Positions 22,223-34,023 of a stretch of DNA of 64,000 nt are shown one piece after another. The stretch lies in contig OZ020305.1 of NCBI GenBank assembly GCA_963971305.1, forward strand, positions 11,069,001-11,133,000. Reading direction: 5' to 3'. Made by a program: the position numbers and the translations under genes. How positions within the stretch are numbered: the stretch's first letter is position 1; each line of letters begins with the position of its first letter. The notes under the pieces were generated by a model. It was not told the origin of the DNA. It ran no database searches and saw only the letters and a list, made by a program, of their open reading frames with translations. The DNA is from Arcuatula senhousia. Its lineage: Eukaryota > Mollusca > Bivalvia > Mytilida > Mytilidae.

Positions 22223-22529
22223 TAAACTACTGAAATAGATCGTACTCACAACGATTCTTTAATGTACTAAGAACGTTGCATCTTTCCTTAACGGTGCAAC
22301 ACACTATGGTTTGTGATTGTTTTCTGTACGATAACCCGAGCAGACTGGTATACAAAATTGAATTTAACTATCTGGGGCACACATACTTGTTATCGTTGCT
22401 GTATGGACAATGCACCCCGACTCATCAGAGTGCTGGGTGCTCTATGGGCACAATAACCGACAAGTTTAACGCTGCTGCTGGCCTTCATTTGGAGTCCACA
22501 CAGGGCTGACCAATCAACTTGTTAACATA

Positions 22530-23890
22530 AACACACATACAGTTTGTGATTGTACACATGGGTAAGTTGTGAGTTTGTAATTATACACATGGGTAAGTTG
22601 TGACTTTCTGACTGTACACATGAGTAAGTTGTAAGTTTGTAATTGTACATATGGGTTAGTTATAAGTTTGTGATTGAACACATGGGTAAGTTGTGAGTTT
22701 GTGATTGTACACATGAGTAAGTTGTGACTAAACCTGGGTAAGTTGTGAGTTTGTGATTGTACAAAAGGGTAAGTTGTAAGTTTGTGATTGTACACATGGG
22801 TAAATTGTAAGTTTGTGATTGTACACATGGGTAAGTTGTGACTACACTTGAGTAAGTTGTAAGTTTGTGATTGTAACATGTTCAATTTGTGAGTTTGTGA
22901 TTGTACACATGGGTAAATTGTGAGTTTGTGATTATACACATGGGTAAGTTGTAAGTTTGTGATTACACACATGAGTAAGTTGTGAGTTTGTGATTGTACA
23001 TATGGGTAAGTTATAAGTTTGTGATTGAACACATGGGTAAGTTGTGAGTTTGTGATTGTACACATGAGTAAGTTGTGACTAAACCTGGGTAAGTTGTGAG
23101 TTTGTGATTGTACAAAAGGGTAAGTTGTAAGTTTGTGATTGTACACAAGGGTAAATTGTAAGTTTGTGATTGTACAAATGGGTAAGTTGTGAGTTTGTGA
23201 TTGTACACATGGGTACGTTGTAAGGGATCGACCATTTAATTTTTATGGTGAAATTTGAAATAAAAAGAAAGGATGGCAAAAATCCAGAAATAAAAAGGCA
23301 GGACAGTGTTTTGAGTAACAAAGCGGCAGGATGCTATTTTTGGCTAAAAGAAATACAGTTGCTTTAAAAAAATAAAAAATCCAGGCTCGACTTTTTCCGA
23401 AAACAAAATTGCAGTAGGAAAGAAATATCCATAGCTCCCCCATAAAAAATCAAACAGTTGCTACCTAAGTTTGTGATTGCACACATGGGTAAGTTGTGAG
23501 TTTGTGATTGTACACATGGATAAGTTGTAAGTATGTGATTGTACACATGGGTAAGTTGTAAGTATGTGATTGTACAAAAGGGTAAGTTGTGAGTTTGTGA
23601 TTGTACACATGAGTAAGTTGTGAGTTTGTGATTGTACACATGGGTAAATTGTGACTACATATTGGTAAGTTGGAGTTTTTGATTGTACACATGGGTAATT
23701 TGTTAGTTTTTGATTGTAACATGGATAAGTTGTGAGTTTGTGATTGTAACATTAGTAAGTTGTGAGTTTGTGATTGTAACATGGATAAGTTGTGAGTTTG
23801 TGATTGTAACATTAGTAAGTTGTGAGTTTGTGATTGTAACATTATTAAGCTGTGAGTTTGTGATTGTACACATGGGTAAGTTGTGAGTTA
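22530..23890. repeat. 31-bp minisatellite with ~351-bp higher-order period
   Basis: About 40 copies of a 31-bp unit based on AGTTTGTGATTGTACACATG plus GGTAAGTTGTG, split by a small TIR element at 23,225-23,465. A block at about 22,645-22,800 recurs almost identically 351 bp later (the rare TGATTGAACA variant is at 22,671 and 23,022). Variant types cluster, e.g. the GTAACATTAGTAAG and GTAACATGGATAAG units at 23,720-23,850. Because 31 is not a multiple of three, minus-strand reading gives a long apparent protein with a 31-residue repeat read through all three frames; I treat that as spurious. Confidence 0.93.
23225..23465. mobile_element. 241-bp TIR element inserted in the minisatellite
   Basis: The minisatellite phase is continuous if 23,225-23,465 is removed with one copy of TAAG (23,221-23,224 and 23,466-23,469). 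The ends are imperfect inverted repeats: GGATCGACCATTTAATTTTT against the complement of the right end, GGTAGCAACTGTTTGATTTT. Non-coding. Confidence 0.75.
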
Positions 23891-25066
23891 AGTGATATTT
23901 TATAATGTTGGGGAATGGAAATAGAGAATTATTCGATGTGGTGTACATGTATGTATGTAGATTAGCTACACCAACGGCAATTTAAAAATATGCAATGTTA
24001 AAATTTCAGCAGCCTTCAATATGACCGCTGCACAATGTCTGGAAGTTAGCCCAAAGATAACTTTGCAATTCAAACGCCTTAAAACAAATCGTAGCACTCT
24101 ATATATGACAGAAATAATTCTTTACCAGCTTTAATCTTATTTTCAGAAGTCACGAAATGAAATGATATTAGGTTGCAGTATTACTAGAGAAAGTGACATT
24201 CTATCAGACGAAATATACCCGAATAAACAAAAACATTAACAACAAAGATGACAGTCTCCATGACCTGTTCTGTTCTTGCTTAAAACGACTTGCGAACTAT
24301 CAAACCGGATAATGAAAGGAGATAAACTATGGACATTGAAAAAAAATATTTTGTATAAAGTGGTTCTTGTATGTGTGTTTTGATATTTGCATGCACATTA
24401 GCATGGTAAGGGATAAAACACGTGAATTTTGTAAAAGAAAGCACATATTAGCCAGTTATAATCAGTTAATGATTGCAAATTATTCTTTATCTTTCACTTT
24501 TATCCTTGAAATATCGAATAGGCTTTCATGATATTGATAATCTTTGGTATTCTTATACTTAATCAACCTCAGTGTGATATTCATTGCACATCATATTAAA
24601 ATTTCTATCAGAATTTCAAATATCGCTATTCTTATTTCCGTACGCAGTTGAAAGCCATAATAAAATCGCGTGTAGTGATAAACTTCGGTTTGAAAAGACT
24701 TCCAGACCTACAGATTAAACATGGAATATTACCAAGTATTTACATGTTAAAAAGAGTTGCAGCAAAATAAAGGATATCTGGTATCAACAAAGCATCGCAG
24801 CAGGTAACCAAAACTACTAAAACCTGCACCACGAATTGAAAATACAAAAAAACATACGAAAAAAAAAAACAACTGGTTTTGTTCCGGTCGTGACTGAAAT
24901 ATTGTCAAAGAGGCACTACGTTAACGACAATCAATTATGAATACCAATGAATGAACAATGCAAAAGAAATTTGAATTCTTCTAGCAAAGGAACCTGTCAC
25001 CACAAATTCATAAAAAGCCCAAAATAACAAATTTGTTCTAAAGGCTTACAAGAAGCTATAGAACTA
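23891..25066. other. Non-coding stretch, nothing recognised
   Basis: No long ORF, tandem repeat or inverted repeat was recognised. Confidence 0.45.
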
Positions 25067-25340
25067 TTATAGTACAATAAGACTTTTAAAATCGACTAGC
25101 TAGAAGATGAATTAGACATGGACGATAAAAGTTAAGCTCACCCCTAAATTTTGTTTGAAATACCTTAACAAAGTCAGGCCTTTTACATTCTGAATTATAA
25201 TTTTACTATTATAGTACAATAAGACTTTTAAGATCGACCAGCTAGAAGATAGATTAGGACATGAACGATAAAAGTTAAGCTCAGCCCTAAATTTTGTTTG
25301 AAATGCCTTTACAAAGTCAGGCCTCTTACATTCTGAATCC
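25067..25340. repeat. Two-copy ~139-bp tandem duplication
   Basis: ATTATAGTACAATAAGACTT starts a unit at 25,067 and again at 25,206; both continue through CAGTCAGGCCT-like and TTACATTCTGAAT words with about 90 percent identity. On the minus strand a 120-codon frame (25,474-25,112) spans both copies, so its C-terminal half repeats itself (PDFVKAFQTKFRAELNFYRS and a shifted version). No family recognised. Confidence 0.8.
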
Positions 25341-25474
25341 TTATTTACTTCACGCGTTATCACATGTAATAAATAAATCATGACCGCTAAGTACAACGGT
25401 GCTTTGTAAGCTTTACATGTATGTTGGAAGAATGCACGTTGAATAATGTTGAAGGTTCCGGAGGACCTAAGCAT

Positions 25475-26215
25475 GCCCTGCAGTAGACAAAATTTCCTGA
25501 CATTTACCCATCCCTTTTATTTCCAGTGGCTCTCAATGCTCATTACCAGATTGTGTCTTTATCTGTTCATGTTCTTTTCACCGTCCCTTTCAGGTTTATT
25601 TCTATAAAAAAGCCGACATAAATGTCTGGTTTCACGTTTTGTTTAGTTTTGACCTTTGCATACGAAAATCCTTTAACTGCTCATTTAACCCATCTCGATC
25701 ATTTCACATAATAATCGTGAACATTATATTGTAAACAGAGTCCGATCGTTAGTGCAGCGTCTGTAAGAATTAAAATCTAGTTATCTTGTATCCTTTGAAG
25801 GCTTTTTACTCTACAAGTGAAATTAGTTTCGAACCATTAATGGATTTTAAAGTTAATTTTTTGGAGACAATTTAATTTGAAAATGACAGAACGTAAACAA
25901 AAGATCTTTACAGAATCTTAAACTTTCAGCGAAACTCATTTGCACAAATTTTGATTAAGTGGGAAAGCTGTTAGTTCCATTTTTCAGGTTTCCGTTCAAT
26001 TGGCGGTTGTTTAACGAAGACAGATTTTCTAATTACCACTAGAAGAAGTTATATGGACTTGCTCTTCATGTCTATTATTAAAAGCATTGTCGGAAAAACT
26101 GTTTTATAAATCGACCAAATGTTCAAGTTGAAATGAAAAATAAACAAGGCATTGGCTTTGTATGTTGACCTTTATGATTCTTCCCGATTTTTCAATATCT
26201 CCTCTGACTGTGATT
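25475..26215. other. Non-coding stretch, nothing recognised
   Basis: No feature can be supported here. Confidence 0.45.
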
Positions 26216-26221
26216 CTGTGC

Positions 26222-28652
26222 TTAAGAGCCAATCTGTGAGAAAACCATGCAATTTTGTTCCAAACCAATATTTTCATATCAACTTAAGGGATGGTTTAAC
26301 AAAAAGACCTTCATGAAAGACTTATTTTGGAAAAATATTTTTTCCGGGAAATTCAAAATGGCCGACCTACAGGGTTCATCAGTATTCCTGGGTTTCTTAA
26401 CAAAATCAGCTTGAATAATTACAAAACCTCATGTATTTCAAAGTTTCTTTTGGTCCATTTATCTTCAAATTATCAAAAATTGAACAGTAAATATTTAAAG
26501 GGTAATACCTTTGCCTCCAAAATAGATGAAAATTTTTAAAATCTTAATAACCATTACCCAGTGTCCCTAGGGGGTGACATGGGCAAGTTTCCAAATTGTA
26601 AAAAAACATCAAAATACTTGAATTTTAGCATTGTTTTATGTCTAAGGCAGGCTCTTTAAATCAAATTCACTCCCATATACTTTAACAACAGGCTTTAATG
26701 TCAATTGTATTAAAAAATAGAGCTCGGCTCATGCTTTATGACATCGCTACAAGTCAGAGAAGTGGGTCAGTCTCACATTTTGGTAGAAAATTTCTTATTT
26801 TGTGACAACATTTGTAAAAACATGCTTGTGTTCAATTTTAAACAAAGTGCATTTTTAATAAGTGACAAGATATGTTGTTACAATAAAAATTAATGTAACT
26901 GTCTTCGAGTTGCGGAAAAAGTGCAATTCAAGAGTCAAATTGGTGTATTTTTCAAGAATAATTGATAAATTGAAGAAATTGTCAATTTTAGATGATGAAG
27001 GCAGACCCATAATAAATCCAGTCAAAAGTTCTGATTATTGATTCAAAAGAATGCTCTTTTGGCTCTTAGAAATTATGTTTTCAAGTGTGTTAGCGGTCAT
27101 AATTTTCAAGATAGAGTTATCCAAATATGGCATTTGGTCATTTTCGTCATAGTCACAAAACGTGCTTCTGTACCATTTTGGCGACATTTTTTTTACAGAA
27201 GTTGTTAAATGAATAGTTAACAGTTTGATTATTTCTTCAGTTTGCTCTTGTTTGCACTCAACCAAAGAATTTCAAATGAATCTATCAAAAGATGCCTGTT
27301 AAATATTTGTTCAAAATTGGCAAAAAGCATTATATGGTAAAAAAAATCACGAACCCCCCAAAAAAACTAAGTGAAAAAAAATTGTTTTCTGAAAGGTATC
27401 TGAGACGATGTCTTATAGTTTTAACCACAGGAAAAGAAGTGTAAAAAATTGCATTGCCTGGTACACAATTTTTTTCAAAAATTTTTCGGACTTAGTTTTT
27501 TTAAAGGCAGATAGCAATTTCAGCCACATAACACATTTTGTCATTTTTGACCAAATTTGTCTAAGTCAAATTTATACAGATTCTTTTGATATTGATTGCT
27601 GGCATGTAGACATAAGCATACTTTAGAATAAATAAAATCACTTTTCCCTGCATAGAACAACTTTAAAAAAGAAATGCTACCAAATGGGCCCAGGAGCTCA
27701 TTTTGGACTATGACGATAATGGCCAAATGTCACTGTTTGAATGCCTCTATCATAGAAATAATGACAGCTACCATATTTGTAAATATTATTTCTTAGAGAC
27801 AAAGCAGCATTCTTTTGGATCAATAATCAGAACTTTTGACTGGATTTATCATGGGTCTGCCTTCTTCATCTAAAATTGACAATATCTTCAATTTATCAAT
27901 TATTCTTGAAAAATACACCAATTTGACTCTTGAATTGCACTTTTTCCGCAACTCGAAGACAGTTACATTAATTTTTATTGTAACAACATACTTTGACACT
28001 TATTAAAAATGCACTTTGGTTAAAATTGAACACAAGCATGTTTTTACAAATGTTGTCAAAAAATAGGAAATTTTCTACCAAAATGTGAGACTGACCCACT
28101 TCTCTGACTTGTAGCGATGTCATAAAGCATGAGCCGAGCTCTATTTTTTGATACAATTGACATTAAAGTCTGTTGTTGAAGTATATGGGAGTGAATTTGA
28201 TTTAAAGAGCCTGACTTAGACATAAAACAATGCTAAAATTCAAGTATTTTGATGTTTTTTTACAATTTGGAAAATTGCCCATGTCACCCCCTAGGGACAC
28301 TGGGTAATGGTTATTAAGATTTTAAAAATTTTCATCTATTTTGAAGGCAAAGGTATTACCCTTTAAATATTTACTGTTCAATTTTTGATAATTTGAAGAT
28401 AAATGGACCAAAAGAAACTTTTAAATACATGAGGTTTTGTAATTATTCAAGCTGATTTTGTTAAGAAACCCAGGAATACTGATGAACCCTGTAGGTCGGC
28501 CATCTTGAATTTCCCGGAAAAAATATTTTGCCAAAATAAGTCTTTCATGAAGGTCTTTTTGTTAAACCATCCATTAAGTTGATATGAAAATATTGGTTTG
28601 GAACAAAATTTAGGATTTTGCATGGTTTTCTGGCAGATTGGCTGTTAAGTTG
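26222..28652. mobile_element. 2.4-kb foldback (inverted repeat) element
   Basis: Left arm about 26,222-27,190 is inverted as right arm about 27,660-28,652. Matches include GGCCGACCTACAGGGTTCAT (26,361) with its complement near 28,500, GCTCGGCTCATGCTTTATGA (26,721) with its complement near 28,140, and GACTGGATTTATCATGGGTC on the right with its complement near 27,005. Identity is high (about 90 percent or more) in the outer arms and falls toward the centre. A minus-strand frame in the left arm (27,265-27,035, CDYDENDQMP) has a diverged counterpart on the plus strand of the right arm (LDYDDNGQMS), so the arms may derive from a once-coding sequence. No TSD was identified. Confidence 0.85.
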
Positions 28653-29400
28653 TGCCAAAAAATAGATATCAATAATGTTTTTGATAAGTTTTGCACCATA
28701 ATGGAAATCTGGGTCCTCAAAAGTTTTCCAAATGGAGCATTTTTAATACCTTCAAAAAAGGCCGATTTCGGGCTATTTTCCGGCAAAGATTATACAGAGC
28801 GCATAGGTCTACCACCCTGATTTTTTTGTATTTTTTTGTGTTTTATAAGAGAAATAATTGAAATACAAGAGAAATTAAAGTGGTAGCCCTTTGCGCTGAT
28901 AATTTTAAGACTCAAAAACTGCCTTTAAATTAGCTGTTTTTAGCTTATTTTACTGAAATTGCTTAAATTGGGAAACTTTGGAGGACTGAAATACTATTTA
29001 CATGTTGGAATAATGAAAAACATATTTCTATAAGAGACTTAGGCGTTCCAAATTTCATATGCAAAATAAATAATAGTCATGATGCCATTTTGACTTTTTG
29101 CCACAAATGGGGGCTAAATACACAGGCCCATACCGCACAAACTCCTTTGCTTTTTAAAAAAAAATACGTATACAGTGTGATAATGAGATATACAAAACAC
29201 ATTTTATCGACGGCAATGTGAAAAAAAAATCAGCAATTTAAATGAGCCTAAGCACCACATCATCTTTTAACGTTGACAAGATTTTGATGTTCGCGTTTTT
29301 AGATTTATCTCTTGATAAGTGTAATTATATTGTCAAACCAATCTAAGACTGGCAGCAGAATTATCAAATTATAGATGGATCCCCATTTGGACATATTTTA
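28653..29400. other. Non-coding stretch, nothing recognised
   Basis: AT-rich sequence with homopolymer runs and no supportable feature. Confidence 0.45.
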
Positions 29401-29404
29401 ATAA

Positions 29405-30015
29405 AGGTGATATCAAACTACTGAACTTGGAGGATCAATCTCAAATGTACAAGAAAAATATCAAAACAAGGAAGACATACCGGAGAAATTGAAGATCGCA
29501 GTCGCCTGACCTTCGTATAGACATTTCAAAAGAAATGTTCAAGGTTAAACATGGTTTTTATGGCGCAACTTTCACCCCCTCTTCATTGCGATCTTAAAGT
29601 CCGGCTGTAACACAAAACACAAAACACAACACGGCTGTGAGACATAAAAGGGATATTAAGGTAATTATTCTGTACAACAACCAGCCAACACTTATCAAAA
29701 CAATCAGTTACCATTTCGCCTAACATAACTTTGAATTTTCCCACCAGTGGCTGATAACAAAAGGAGAAATTTTAGAGATCGTATGAGATGTATTTTCTTA
29801 TCAAATTACAAACTTGGCCTAATAGTTGGTCACGGAGACATTTGTGTCGGACAAAAAAATCGAAAGTTTGTACAAGCCCTGGCATATCGAATAAATTGTA
29901 AAATATAAGCCCTATATGCAGGCGAAGAACATGTAAGTTTGTTACTTTCAAGGTAAGGAAAATTAACCATGGAAATTAATATCGTTTTTTTATCGTAAAT
30001 TTTTGTTAAAGCCAC
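29405..30015 (-). pseudogene. Penelope-like element 3' end: decayed RT C-terminus plus 3' UTR (family B)
   Basis: On the minus strand 29,970-29,860 reads VNFPYLESNKLTCSSPAYRA then YILQFIRYARACTNF, the conserved Penelope C-terminal block (VNFPYLD...P.A.SYGVYISQLIRYARAC). Stops and frame changes follow before LIRSLKF. Continuing toward 29,405 is the 3' UTR shared with 19,185. 5'-truncated and dead. Confidence 0.75.
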
Positions 30016-31635
30016 TATTCATCATGGTCATCATAAAAACATGAATGGTCTGTCAGAAACGTCGTGGTACAAATTTCACATTAGTTTGCAAAGTAATGGC
30101 GTAATAAGTAAGTGATTTTAATAGCAATGGTAATCCTTACCCTTAGTGCAATATCATCATCGACAAATAAATGAACTGTTCAAGCAGTTGATTTGAGTTG
30201 TTATCTTCGATGAACACGTGTTATTAGAGATTTTAAATGCTTGCTAAATGTCACTCCATATTGCAATTTAACAATGTTGTACTTGAAAGTTTTAATTAAA
30301 GATATTTGTCATGATGAGCCACTTATTATTTCTGGCTGATTTCATTAATGAAGGGGTCAATGGGGAAACAAATATCAACAAGTACAAAGGAGACAACCGT
30401 CTAGAGAATATAAACCTACAAAGCATACAGTTTATGAATTGAATTACTTTAATTTGCATTTAGTAGCATGATTTACAAGAAATACATTGGTGACACTTTT
30501 ATGAACGACCAATTTCTAACGACTTTTAGAAACAGAATTAAAACTTTTCTGAACTTTAAAGAGGGTACATCAATACAAGCTCTAAATGGATATTATGAAA
30601 ACATTTATTCGAAAATTCTCCATAGAATCTTCGAAGCAGCGATTAATTTTAAAATACTAGTATGAGAAATAATTAATATGTATAAAAACGACTTCATTGT
30701 TTCCTTCTTTTTTGTACTACACTGGGATATACTTGATTTTAAGTTCCATATCTGTGTAAGCCAATTGGGACTTTAGCTTTGCACTCCGTCTCTCTGTCAT
30801 ACTTCAATTTTCTGCAGTTTCTTTTTCTTAACATTTATTGTTATTGAACTGATTTTTTTTATGAGAGTGTCATGCAATAATGAGTACATTAAGTTTACAT
30901 TTGATGTCGGTTCGCAATATTTTACGTGAAGTATGGCCCTTTGAAAGGAGTAGGGCCACAAAGGCCCCTAATCGGCCCCAAATTTCATCTTTGCTGATTT
31001 ATTGACCATTAGCCTTCATATTTCATCAATTGCAATATCTTTTGGTTCAATTGTTAATAAACAATGAAAGCAGTGAGCTAAAAATTATACCTTAATTCAT
31101 TTTGTTTTAATTTACAAAAAGTTCAAGTAGTTTGCCAATTACGAAAATAATTGGGCCGATGTGAGGCCTTCGTGGCTTGAGTCCTTTAGAAATTCATGAA
31201 ATTTCTGCACTAAATGATTATAGTTATTGAACTTATTTTTGATTTGTGAGTCTACAATTAAGATTTTAAGATCAAGTTAACGTTTTGAATGCCTGTAAGT
31301 TAAAAAAAAATATGAGGGTTATGACTCTTTAAAGAAAATTCACTAAACTTTATATGATTAACACTTTTACTGGTAGACATGTTTGGTAAGTAAGTCTCCC
31401 ATGATGAATCGTGTCCAGTCGGTTCGGAAATTGTATGGGAGTTTTTGCCCTTTGAACATTGAAAATTCGGTCACAAGGATTTCTTTTTTTATAGATACAT
31501 GTATTGAACTGATTGATGTTTTGTTCTGATCCGCGTGTTTGAACTAAGCCTTTGGTTTGAAATATAAGGCCAGTCAGGGACTTTGTTTTGTTTTGCAAAC
31601 CTCTCAGCGTGTTGAAACAAGACACAATTGTGGAA
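30016..31635. other. Non-coding stretch, one unassigned 65-codon frame
   Basis: A frame at 30,468-30,665 (begins MIYKKYIGDTFMNDQF) shows no motif I recognise and no clear splice sites. Nothing else is supported. Confidence 0.4.
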
Positions 31636-31639
31636 TCGA

Positions 31640-32345
31640 AATCAAACACAACAAGAGGCTCCCATTAGACCAAATCAATCACTTAATCCTCAACCCATAA
31701 AGGTCTTTCCTATATAAGTTCATCTGACCACTTTGCCTTTGCACTACCTATCTGCAATATAGTTTTCATTCTATGGGACAATAGCATGAAAAAGACACCA
31801 TTTTTTATATTTAAGGACCATTACCCGTGTTAAAGGTCATCTATTAATTACCAATTAAGACCCGTTTGTAGAACTCAATGAGCAAGCAACAGCTTTTCTC
31901 TTATCTGCAATTATAGTTTTCATTCTGTATGAGATAAAAACATGAAAACTCGCTATTTTTTTACCTTTAAAGGACCATGACCTCTATACAGAGTCATCTG
32001 TCAACTTCGACCCAATAAGAAATTTTGTAGAGCTTTTGATTCTTAAGTGCCCATTATCCTTAGGACTTGTTCCTATTTTAGATTGTTAGAGCTATTTGCC
32101 AATTAAATTCATATTATTATATTTTCTATTTTAGGTAAAACCGGCCATGTTTTCTACCCAATCAAAAATCAAAACACAGCTTTTGTGCATAATACCCCTC
32201 AGATCAATCGTACCAAATATCATCAGATTTTGTTCAGTAGTTTCAGAAAAGAAGATTTTTCTGAAAAATTATTAACGGCCGCAACGACGACGACGAAAAC
32301 AACGACAGACGCCGAGTGGGTTGCAATAGCTCACATGGACCTTCG
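31640..32345 (-). repeat. Dispersed repeat family F, inverted copy
   Basis: Begins near AGAGGCTCCCATTAG and ends near CAATAGCTCACATGGACCTT, the complement of the order seen at 33,150-36,410 and 15,690-16,400. Internal words CAACTTCGACCCAATAAGAA and GTAGAGCTTTTGATTCTTAA match the complement of 16,250-16,300. A GACGAC trinucleotide run at about 32,283-32,295 corresponds to the CGTC-rich end of the other copies. Confidence 0.65.
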
Positions 32346-33145
32346 GTACAAGTAAGCAGAAACGAAACATCATTTGGCCCAAACGGAAGTTCTATGATAT
32401 TGAACATAGACTAAGATTGTCATACCAAAACAAGCATGAAAGTGTGAAAAAAAGCTAAAAATAATACAACAAACACATGTGAGTGTTTAACTCATATATC
32501 AACAGTAATGCCAAGTACTCGACCATTTTACCTCTATTTAAAGACACTTTCAGTTATGAGTATATACAAATCTCATCCGTTATAAAACATTATGAGAATT
32601 TATTGCTGCAATCAATTTCTTCTGAAAATTGATTCTTGGTCATTAATGAACAACGCTATTATACAAACGATCTTCTACAACCTAACGTGGTTTAGACAAA
32701 CGTTGTACAAAACTTCGGATGATAATGTGATAAATTGACGGTGGAATTGGAATGTAGTGCTAGATATCTGAAGACAGCCAGGACAGGGCAGGACTTTAAT
32801 TGCAATATGTATGGCTGACGGAATTGTTCGTGATTGTGTTATAAATTGCTTGCTTTGTGTTGAACTGAACCCAATCTGTACTGTTTTTGTCCGACTTTAT
32901 TGATTGTCATCTGTCAGCTTCCTCTGTTGTTCCCAATGTAGTTGTATTTGCATCAGCAATAAAGTCATTCTTAAAACCCATGTTGGGAAACATATTTTAT
33001 ATTCATTTTCTTTTAACTTGACGATGCATTAAGATGCTACTTTTAATATTTTTCAAACAAAATCCTTTAAACCGAGTATAAAATGAACATAATTAAAGAA
33101 TTTAGTGACAACAACTTCTGCATCGTAAGAATTAGAAGGTTAAAG
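32346..33145. other. Non-coding stretch, nothing recognised
   Basis: No ORF or repeat structure recognised. Confidence 0.45.
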
Positions 33146-33194
33146 TCCTTTTTAGCTAACCTGACCCTTCGCGTCAGGTGAGCTAATGCCATCA

Positions 33195-33352
33195 CTTGGC
33201 ATCCGTCGTCCGTCCGTCGTCTGTCCGTCCGTCCGTCGTCTGTCCGTCGTCCGTCCGTCGTCTGTCCGTCCGTCCGTCGTCTGTCCGTCCGTCGTCTGTC
33301 CGTCCGTCCGCCGTCTGTCCGTCGTCCGTCCGTCCGTCCGTCCGTCCGTGAG
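33195..33352 (+). repeat. CGTC/TGTC microsatellite
   Basis: A run of CCGT, CGTC and CTGT tetramers and trimers of about 155 bp, nearly pure. Open frames here on both strands are artefacts of this run. Confidence 0.92.
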
Positions 33353-34023
33353 CTTTTTCAAGCGTTAACTCCTCTGACACCATAAGTCCAATTGTAACCA
33401 AACTTGATACTGATGTTTATTGGCTTAGGTGGTACAAAATCATAGTTTCGTAAAAAAACATGGCCGTCGATCATGGTTAAAAATAGAACATAGTGGTAAA
33501 TAACATTTTTTTTTTTGCAAATAACTAAAAAATAGTGACAGAAATCAAAACTTTGGCAGGATAAAAGTGTTCAACACCTCAAGATCTACCTGCCCTGAAA
33601 TTTTGAAGAAAATCCAACAGCCCATGTAGGAGTTATTGCCCTTTTTCTGCATTTTTTCCAAATTTTGCTCTTGTTAAGCTAAATATCTTGGAAACTATAA
33701 AAGATATTTCAAAAATATAAATTGCATATTGTTAGGCACATAAAGATCTACAAAATATGTTGCGAGTCGAAGTTGTAGGTTCATTCCTTTTGAGGAGTTT
33801 TTCCCCTTAAAACGTCAAAATTGCCCATTTTGCAGTCTTAATTCATTATATGAAAATCGTTAAGTCCTCTAACATCATAAGTTAAATTGCAACCAAACTT
33901 GGTATAGATGTTCCTTGGCATGACTGAGTGCTACAAAACTGTTGTTTTGATTTTTGATTTGTAAAAAAAACATGGCTAAAAATAAAACATAGGGGTAAAT
34001 TCCACCAGTTTTTTTGCAAATAA

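Noticed and set aside
22514..23146. 210-codon minus-strand frame with a 31-residue repeat
   Set aside because: It is the translation of the 31-bp minisatellite in three successive frames. Several overlapping frames are equally open, and no start context or splice sites support a protein.
30468..30665. 65-codon plus-strand frame
   Set aside because: No recognised motif; length is within chance expectation.
33152..33401. Frames rich in Thr-Asp-Gly-Arg or Val-Arg-Pro-Ser
   Set aside because: Translation of the CGTC microsatellite on both strands.
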